From CBDESN01 sp965242495 (GTDB lineage: Bacteria > Pseudomonadota > Alphaproteobacteria > MPNO01), in the NCBI GenBank assembly GCA_965242495.1, contig OZ251446.1, positions 1,364,001 through 1,428,000 of the forward strand: DNA of 64,000 nt, read 5' to 3'. The notes under the pieces were generated by a model. The model did not search any database and was not told the origin of the DNA. It was given only the letters and a program-made list of their open reading frames with translations. Within the stretch, counting starts at the first letter, position 1, and every line of letters starts with the position of its first letter. A program made the position numbers and the translations under genes. Positions 58,783 to 64,000 of this stretch are shown here, piece after piece.

Positions 58783-61700
58783 TTACCTGCCCGGAGGAGC
58801 CGGCGTCCTTTGCAAAATCGCCGCGATCCGCCGCGCGGCATCGGTGAAATGCCGGACTTCGTCCGCGGTCAGCGGGCGGCCGAGGACGGCGCGCTCGCGA
58901 TACGACAGCCATTTCTTGAGGACCTGGTAGCCGCCGAGCCTGTAGCGCCAGACCGCGGCGGGGACGTTGCGCCAGAAGGCGCGGTCGTTGAGATGGACGT
59001 CGAAGGCGGTTTCGCCCAAGGCGGGGAGCGCGTCGCCCAGGGCCGCGCGTTCCTCGGGGGCGTATTCGCGTTCGGCGATGCGTCCTTGGCCGGGCATCAC
59101 GGCGTCGCCCGCGCCGAGATGGCCCCAACCGGCGGCGAGGGCGAAATCGTCGCCGGTCATGTTGCGGCCGTCGATGGTGGCGGGAACGGCGATGGCGGCG
59201 AGCTCCGGGCGCAGCGGGGCTTGGCTCACGCCGGGGACAGGGGTTTCGGGATCGAGCAGGGCGGCGAGTTCGCGGCCGCGCGTGGCCGAACGGGTGAGGG
59301 TTGCCGCCGCGTCGGGGTCCGCGCCATCGGGCCAGCCGGGGAGCGGGATGCGGGGCCATTCCATGCGCAGCGCCCCGGCGTTGGCCGCGCCGTAGGCGAG
59401 GTCGTGAAGTGTCGCGAGGACGTGATGAAATAGATCCTCGACATCGAGGCCGAGGCGGTCGAGGTAGCGACGCGCAGCGCCCGACAGGTTGGGCCGGCGG
59501 CCACCGCGCTCGTCGTCTTCACGGAGCCAAGCGGGAAAGAAGCTCGACAGTCCGTTGCCGAAGTTGTCGGCGAGGTGACGGGCCAGCGTCCCGCGCGAGA
59601 AATCTTCCTTGGCCTCCCGTTCGCGCGCCTCGACCCACAGATTCCCCTCGAACACGTGCGGCTTGTAGTCGGGGCGTGGGCGGTCAAGCAGCAAACCGTC
59701 CGCCTCCCAGTACAGCCAGCGGTCGTCGAACGGGCGGTAGGCGAAGCGGACGAACCCGCTTTCGTCCGGCCCGCCTCTGGCAAGCAGTGCGTCGCGCACC
59801 GCGCGCGCGTCGAACCGCGCCGTCGCCTTCATCGCCGCCGGGTAGCGCCGGGCGATCTCCTCATGGCTCAAGGCCGGATCGAAGTAGTCGCCGATCCGCG
59901 CACGGAGCCGGTCGAGATCGGTGTCGACCAGGAACCCGTCGCGGCTGGTCTTGACGCCCGGGAACGACACCGGGAACAGCTCCGGCAAGGTCGGCCAGTC
60001 GAACCAGCCGTCGCCGACCGCCGTGCGCGCGAACGGCAGGCCGAGCGGAAGCACCGGCGCGACATCGTCGTACAGCGCGCCCGGAGCCGCCTCCGCCGTC
60101 GCCAACAGGTCCGCGCGCTTGCCCCGCCCCCACAGATGCCGGAAGCCCACCGACTGCGCCGGCGCGTGGTCCGCCTTGCGCACCAGCGTCACGACCGCCG
60201 TCCCCACCTGGATGCCCACCGGGTCGCCTTCCGTCGAGAACACGCTTGGGTCCGGCGTTCCGTCCGGCGCCACCTTCCCGGTCTTGTACTTGTCGCCGTT
60301 CAGGCAATCGACGCGGATGGCGTCGAACGCCTCCAGGTAGCGTTCCCGCATCCCGGTGAACGACAACCCGTCGAGCCAGGAGTAGTTGGAGATGAAACAC
60401 ACCACGCCACGGCCCGTCTTCTCCGCGATCCGCCGCTCCGCCATGCGGAAGAAGCGCACGTAGAGATCGTTCAGCCCCTGGCCCTCCGGCTTGCGCACCC
60501 GCCGGGTCGTCCGGTAGGCGTCCGACAGCTCGCGCTCCTCCTCGACCGCCATGCCGGCGAAGCCGTTATAGGGCGGGTTGCCCAGGATCACGAGGATCGG
60601 CGCATCGCGCTTCACCCGTTCGGCCCGGTCGCGTTCTTCTTCGAGTTCGGGGAACGGCAAGGGTTTCGTCACGCGGGGCTCCCAGCCGGTGAGCGCGTTG
60701 GTGAGGAACACCCCGGCGCGCTCCGTCCCGTCGTCGGCCAACGGCGCGTCCAACTCCCGCAGCGCCAAGCCCACTTGCAGATGCGCCACCACGAAGGGCG
60801 CCGGCATGATCTCGAACCCGAACACGCGCGACAGCGCCGCCTGCTTCACCCGCGCACCCGCCAGCGCGCCGAGACCTTGGCCCTCCAGGTTGGACGCGAT
60901 ACGACGCAAGACTTCCGCCAGATAGGCTCCAGTGCCGCAGCACGGATCCAGCACGTAGACGTTCTCCGCCGCCAAGCCCTCCGGGATGCCCAGATCGTCC
61001 TTCAAGGCGCGGTCCACCCGCGCCACCATGTAGCGGACGACCTCCAGCGGCGTGTACCAGACCCCCAACTGTTTGCGGAGGTCGGGATCGAACGCCTCCA
61101 GGAACGGTTCGTAGAAATAGGGCGCCGCCGCGCCCTCGTCGAAGCGGGAGAAGAACGCCGCACGGTCCACCCGGTCGAGCGCCGCAGCGGTCCAGTCCAG
61201 CACTTCCACCAGCCCGAGCGGTTGCAACCGGTTCGGTTGCGAGAGTTGCGCGAACAACGCCGCCAGCACCGGGGCGCGCAAATGCCAGACCGACATGCGC
61301 CAGTCGAACACGCCGGCCGGCGCCGGGGTCTGCCGCGCCCACAGCACCCAGGCGGCGAACACGCCGTAGAACAGCGTCTGCACCAGGGTCGAATGGAAGA
61401 AGCGCCGGCCTTGCTCTCCCTCGAACCGCGCCCCCAACGCCTCTTCCAGCGCCCGCCGCACCGCATCGAGCGCCGGCGCGTCGCCCGCCGCCTCGACGCG
61501 GGCCAGCCCGTCGCGGGCATGGGAGGCGAGCAGCCACGCCAGGTCCTTCGGCTCCGCCAGCGCCGCCCGGTGCGACAGCGCACGCGCGAGATATTCGGCC
61601 AGACCCGCGCCCACCTCGCGGGCAAAGGCGCGCGGTTTCTCCAACTTGCGGCGGAAGTCTTCGGCGCCGTCGGCCAGACGCAGGCTCTCCAGCAGCAAAG

Positions 61701-62118
61701 GGCGGCCCGCCGCATCCTCGCCTACCAACACGAAGTCGCGGCAGTTGGTGACCAGCACCAGCCGGTAGCGGCCCCAATAGCGGCTCACCTGATCGGAAGC
61801 CGCGGTCAGCCATGCGTCGTCGTCGACCGCCTTCACCTCGACCACGCCGCGTTCCGGCGTCTGCCCCTCGCGCGGGCGGCCCTTTTGGACCTGCCTCGCC
61901 GCATAGAGGCCGAAATCGGGATGGCCCGCGCCCTGGTCGGCGAGTTGACCGACGCAGAACACCTTCGGCTTGAGCGTAGCCCCCACCGCGTCGAGCAACC
62001 CCGTGAGCGGGCCGTAGCTCGAGAGCTCTCCGGTCGCCCCGCCCGATGCCCGCACGCGCCGCAACTCGGCGAAGTACGTCTCGACCGCCGCCATGAGTTT
62101 CGCGTTCGTTCCCGCCAT
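58783..62118 (-). CDS. Single-chain restriction-modification enzyme (type IIG/ISP-like) with N6-adenine methyltransferase domain
   Basis: A 1111-residue protein. Residues 60-100 carry a PD-(D/E)xK-like nuclease pattern: Pro67-Asp68 (GHPDFGLY) and Glu94-Val-Lys96 (GVVEVKAVDD). Residues 391-400 DPCCGTGAYL are methyltransferase motif I and residues 514-517 NPPY motif IV. The C-terminal third resembles the target-recognition region of type ISP enzymes (GYQVLKKWLSYRE near the end). No helicase domain (DEAD box) is seen, unlike full ISP enzymes. It is a stand-alone gene with no separate specificity subunit, so recognition is in the same chain. ATG 62118 has GGGG upstream. Confidence 0.85.
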   Translation of the reverse strand: MAGTNAKLMAAVETYFAELRRVRASGGATGELSSYGPLTGLLDAVGATLKPKVFCVGQLADQGAGHPDFGLYAARQVQKGRPREGQTPERGVVEVKAVDDDAWLTAASDQVSRYWGRYRLVLVTNCRDFVLVGEDAAGRPLLLESLRLADGAEDFRRKLEKPRAFAREVGAGLAEYLARALSHRAALAEPKDLAWLLASHARDGLARVEAAGDAPALDAVRRALEEALGARFEGEQGRRFFHSTLVQTLFYGVFAAWVLWARQTPAPAGVFDWRMSVWHLRAPVLAALFAQLSQPNRLQPLGLVEVLDWTAAALDRVDRAAFFSRFDEGAAAPYFYEPFLEAFDPDLRKQLGVWYTPLEVVRYMVARVDRALKDDLGIPEGLAAENVYVLDPCCGTGAYLAEVLRRIASNLEGQGLGALAGARVKQAALSRVFGFEIMPAPFVVAHLQVGLALRELDAPLADDGTERAGVFLTNALTGWEPRVTKPLPFPELEEERDRAERVKRDAPILVILGNPPYNGFAGMAVEEERELSDAYRTTRRVRKPEGQGLNDLYVRFFRMAERRIAEKTGRGVVCFISNYSWLDGLSFTGMRERYLEAFDAIRVDCLNGDKYKTGKVAPDGTPDPSVFSTEGDPVGIQVGTAVVTLVRKADHAPAQSVGFRHLWGRGKRADLLATAEAAPGALYDDVAPVLPLGLPFARTAVGDGWFDWPTLPELFPVSFPGVKTSRDGFLVDTDLDRLRARIGDYFDPALSHEEIARRYPAAMKATARFDARAVRDALLARGGPDESGFVRFAYRPFDDRWLYWEADGLLLDRPRPDYKPHVFEGNLWVEAREREAKEDFSRGTLARHLADNFGNGLSSFFPAWLREDDERGGRRPNLSGAARRYLDRLGLDVEDLFHHVLATLHDLAYGAANAGALRMEWPRIPLPGWPDGADPDAAATLTRSATRGRELAALLDPETPVPGVSQAPLRPELAAIAVPATIDGRNMTGDDFALAAGWGHLGAGDAVMPGQGRIAEREYAPEERAALGDALPALGETAFDVHLNDRAFWRNVPAAVWRYRLGGYQVLKKWLSYRERAVLGRPLTADEVRHFTDAARRIAAILQRTPAPPGR

Positions 62119-62209
62119 CGCCCCGTTGTCGCCGAGCGCGGCCCATTATGCAAGCGCGGCCCGAGCCGGCCAGCACGGCGCCCCGAGGACGTTCCGATCC
62201 TGCGTCCGC

Positions 62210-62258
62210 TGAAACATTCATTTCAGGTATTGACAGTTACATTCTAATGACCTATTTC
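62210..62258 (+). promoter_or_regulatory. Predicted promoter and possible operator of the second toxin-antitoxin pair
   Basis: TTGACA (62230-62235) and TATTTC (62253-62258) are separated by 17 bases, 31 bases before the antitoxin ATG. A palindrome-like TGAAACATTCATTTCA lies at 62210-62225, partly overlapping the upstream edge of the promoter. Confidence 0.45.
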
Positions 62259-62288
62259 GACATGCTCGCTTTCCTCGAGGAGGCTTTC

Positions 62289-62702
62289 ATGTCGAAGTAC
62301 GGCCCGTTGGAGACGCATCTGCGCCGGTCGGGGCAGACGTCGGCGCCCATGACGTTCGGCGAGATCGAGCGTGTCATCGGCGCGAAGCTGCCGCCCTCGG
62401 CCTTCAAGCATCGGCCGTGGTGGTCCAACAACCCGTCGAACAGCGTCATCACCCATGCTTGGCTCGGCGCGGGGTACAAGACGGCGGAGGTGGACATGAC
62501 GGGCCGCAAGCTCGTCTTCCGGAAGTCCGCGCCGGCGGCGACGGCGGCGCCCGGAATCGGCGACAGCGGGCATGACGCGGACGAAGCGCGCCGTCCCGGT
62601 CCTTTCGCGCGCATCTTCGGCGCGCTCGCGGGGACGGTGACGGTCGCGCCGGGGACGGACCTGACCGCTCCGGCGGATGAGAAATGGGACGCCGCCCGAT
62701 AG
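62289..62702 (+). CDS. Putative antitoxin with N-terminal DUF7662-like domain
   Basis: A 137-residue protein. Residues 2-80 (YGPLETHLRRSG, TFGEIERVIGAKLPPSAF, WWSNNPSNSVITHAWLGAGY) match a small domain of the DUF7662 type. Residues 105-137 (FARIFGALAGTVTVAPGTD, then LTAPADEKWDAAR) match the C-terminal tail of VapB/Phd-like antitoxins. The GAGGAGG site five bases before ATG 62289 decides the start. Its 3' end overlaps the PIN toxin gene by 19 bases. The domain combination is the unusual feature: a DUF domain seems to have replaced the DNA-binding half. The DUF7662 label is from memory of the pattern. Confidence 0.75.
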   Translation: MSKYGPLETHLRRSGQTSAPMTFGEIERVIGAKLPPSAFKHRPWWSNNPSNSVITHAWLGAGYKTAEVDMTGRKLVFRKSAPAATAAPGIGDSGHDADEARRPGPFARIFGALAGTVTVAPGTDLTAPADEKWDAAR

Positions 62703-63115
62703 CCGGTCGCCCCCTATTCCTGCTCGATACCTGCGCGTTGATATGGATCGCCAACGGCGATCCCCTGCGGGAGCCGGCCGCCGGCGCGCTGGCGGACGCG
62801 CATGACGGGCGGATATTCGTCTCTCCCATATCCGCATGGGAGATCGCCATGCTCGCCGCAAAGGGAAGGCTGGCGTTCTCGGTCGATCCCGGAATCTGGT
62901 TCGAGCGCTTCTGCGCGCTGCCGGGGGTGGAATTGGCGGAGACGCCGCCCTCGGTGCTGATCGCCTCGGCTTACCTGCCGGGCGATCCGCCCGACGATCC
63001 GGCGGACCGCATCCTCGCCGCGACGGCGCGGGAGTTCGGATACGCGCTGGTGACGCGCGACGGGCGATTGTCCGAATACGCCGCCGCGGGCCATCTCCGG
63101 GTCGTCGGATGTTGA
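62684..63115 (+). CDS. PIN-domain VapC-type toxin
   Basis: A 143-residue PIN protein. Acidic residues Asp15 (LLDTCALIW), Glu53 (ISAWEIAML), Asp108 (DDPADRILAAT) and Asp126 (VTRDGRLSEY) form the family active site. The ATG lies inside the 3' end of the antitoxin gene, a 19-base overlap. The LLDTCALIWIANGD opening is typical of the VapC subgroup that partners antitoxins with the GTVTVAPGTD tail. Its probable activity is RNA cleavage. Confidence 0.92.
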   Translation: MGRRPIAGRPLFLLDTCALIWIANGDPLREPAAGALADAHDGRIFVSPISAWEIAMLAAKGRLAFSVDPGIWFERFCALPGVELAETPPSVLIASAYLPGDPPDDPADRILAATAREFGYALVTRDGRLSEYAAAGHLRVVGC

Positions 63116-63162
63116 CGCGAAGACCCGGAACCGGGCGGGACGCTACCGACGGGATCGACCGC

Positions 63163-63275
63163 ACTGGATTCCCGCTTTCGAGGGTATGACGGGGGGGGGG
63201 GGGCGTATTCGCCTCGAGCCGATGGCCTCCCTCGCCCGTCGTCACGGCCCCTCCGTCATTCCCCCGGTACGGGCG
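63163..63275. repeat. Isolated copy of the REP-type unit
   Basis: The sequence GATTCCCGCTTTCGAGGG (63170 region), a G12-13 run, and CGCCTCGAGCCGATGGCC (63210) repeat the element of the 58.2-58.7 kb array, about 4.4 kb away. Only one unit is present and the palindrome is decayed on its right arm. The interval to 63397 shows nothing else. Confidence 0.7.
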
Positions 63276-63397
63276 CGGCGAGGCCATGCCGGCCTTGGAC
63301 CGCCGGTTCATCGAGACGGCCGGGGATGCGCCCGTCAGGGTGACGGAGCCTCGAGGTCCGCCCGAACCGCCGCGGGGCCGCCGGGCGTTGATGCGGG

Positions 63398-64000
63398 CTA
63401 TGCGCCGGCGCGGCGGGCGCGGGTCGCTTCGGCGTCGATGCGGCCGTCTTCGGCGATCACGACGCCGTAGACCTCCGCCGCCGCCCGCGCGGACACGTAG
63501 CCGTTGCGGACGTCGTCCAGCACCGACTCCGGCGGCCTCTGCAACGGGTCGCCGTAGCCGCCGCCGCCGCTCTGCTCCAGGCTCACCACCGCGCCGGCGC
63601 GGATGCGGCGGGTCTCCAGCACGTCCATCCGCTCTTCCGCTCCGTCCGCCCGGATCACCGTTCGCGACGGCCGCGGGCTCTTGCCGCCGAACACGCCCCA
63701 GGCGCCGTATCTGTGGTTGGAGACGCGGGCGGTCAGGATGCAGTCGGTCAGGAACTCGTACTCGCGGACGAAGCCGACCCCGCCGCGGTGACGCCCGGCC
63801 CCGGCGGAATCGACCAGGACGTCGAACCGCCGCACCCGCGCCGGATATTCGGTCTCGACCACCTCGACCGGCGTGCCCGGGACGTAGTGGATCATCGGCA
63901 GGACGATCGCCGCCCCGTCATTGTCGTTGGCGCCGCCGAGGGCGGTGATCATCAGCTCGTACTGGACCGTCCGCTTGCCGGCGCGCCCCTCGTCATAGCC
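63398..64000 (-). CDS. Hydantoinase B/oxoprolinase family protein (3' part, cut by right edge)
   Basis: The C-terminal about 200 residues of the HyuB-type subunit, with the 5' part beyond the right edge. Conserved segments include GAGRHRGGVGFVREYEFL, VSNHRYGAWGVFGGKSPRP, and LEQSGGGGYGDPLQRPPESV. The family hydrolyses hydantoins, oxoproline or carboxylates acetone in ATP-dependent complexes. The frame is open from 64000 to its stop at 63398. Nothing in the window shows its HyuA partner. Confidence 0.92.
   Translation of the reverse strand, partial: GYDEGRAGKRTVQYELMITALGGANDNDGAAIVLPMIHYVPGTPVEVVETEYPARVRRFDVLVDSAGAGRHRGGVGFVREYEFLTDCILTARVSNHRYGAWGVFGGKSPRPSRTVIRADGAEERMDVLETRRIRAGAVVSLEQSGGGGYGDPLQRPPESVLDDVRNGYVSARAAAEVYGVVIAEDGRIDAEATRARRAGA

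Overview
The window is a high-GC (roughly 70 %) chromosomal segment of an alphaproteobacterium, most likely Rhodospirillales-like. The evidence is the tatABC-serS-surE-pcm-nlpD block, the tesA/ybbA-ybbP divergent pair, the TRAP transporters of both DctPQM and TAXI type, and several CoxLMS-type molybdenum hydroxylases and catabolic CoA ligases. Genes are dense, commonly overlap by 4 bases, and often use GTG or TTG starts at those overlaps. No taxonomic marker (rRNA) is present, so the assignment is an inference.

Region by region. 0-5 kb: aromatic/small-molecule catabolism (flavin monooxygenase cut by the left edge, two VOC proteins, a lone molybdenum hydroxylase large subunit, a Gfo/Idh/MocA oxidoreductase). 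5-10.6 kb: a TRAP permease pair, two coenzyme F420 biosynthesis genes (cofD, cofC), a PanE-like reductase and a class I glutamine amidotransferase. 10.6-15.4 kb: 2-oxoacid:ferredoxin oxidoreductase korAB, an adrenodoxin-type ferredoxin-NADP reductase and a RidA protein. 15.4-16.6 kb: an AT-rich island with a HEPN-motif protein, a run of overlapping tiny ORFs and a 29-residue membrane peptide, abutting a terminator and the 3' remnant of a CaiB/BaiF CoA-transferase gene. 16.8-22.5 kb: three multi-pass glycosyltransferases (GT22, DUF2723, TMTC/TPR type). 22.7-24.0 kb: a PIN-domain module with an unrecognised 98-residue partner and an HTH/zinc-ribbon protein. 24.1-29.0 kb: a TAXI-TRAP transporter and two EamA exporters.

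29-38 kb: cysteine biosynthesis (cysE-cysK) behind a promoter-bearing repeat, ThpR, a FIST protein, the tesA esterase, the ybbAP-type ABC exporter, a Bax-inhibitor-1 protein and tRNA-Gly(GCC). 38-43.9 kb: tatABC, serS, surE, pcm and an NlpD-like divisome activator whose reading frame runs on through an antisense GNAT gene. 43.9-56.5 kb: a long co-directional catabolic cluster (CoxL-M-S molybdenum hydroxylase with a Glu-to-Asp change at the expected catalytic position, two acyl/feruloyl-CoA ligases, enoyl-CoA hydratase, HpaB-type monooxygenase, SDR, MFS and EamA transporters), probably for an aromatic or phenylpropanoid acid.

56.5-63.3 kb: an accessory/defence region. It holds a second copy of the promoter-bearing repeat, a VapBC pair, a REP-type palindrome array, a large single-chain restriction-modification enzyme, and a second toxin-antitoxin pair whose antitoxin carries an unusual N-terminal domain. 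The right edge cuts a hydantoinase B/oxoprolinase gene. The most unusual items are the duplicated promoter/attenuator-like repeat (29.15 and 57.1 kb), the AT-rich HEPN island, the two atypical PIN modules and the nlpD run-on.
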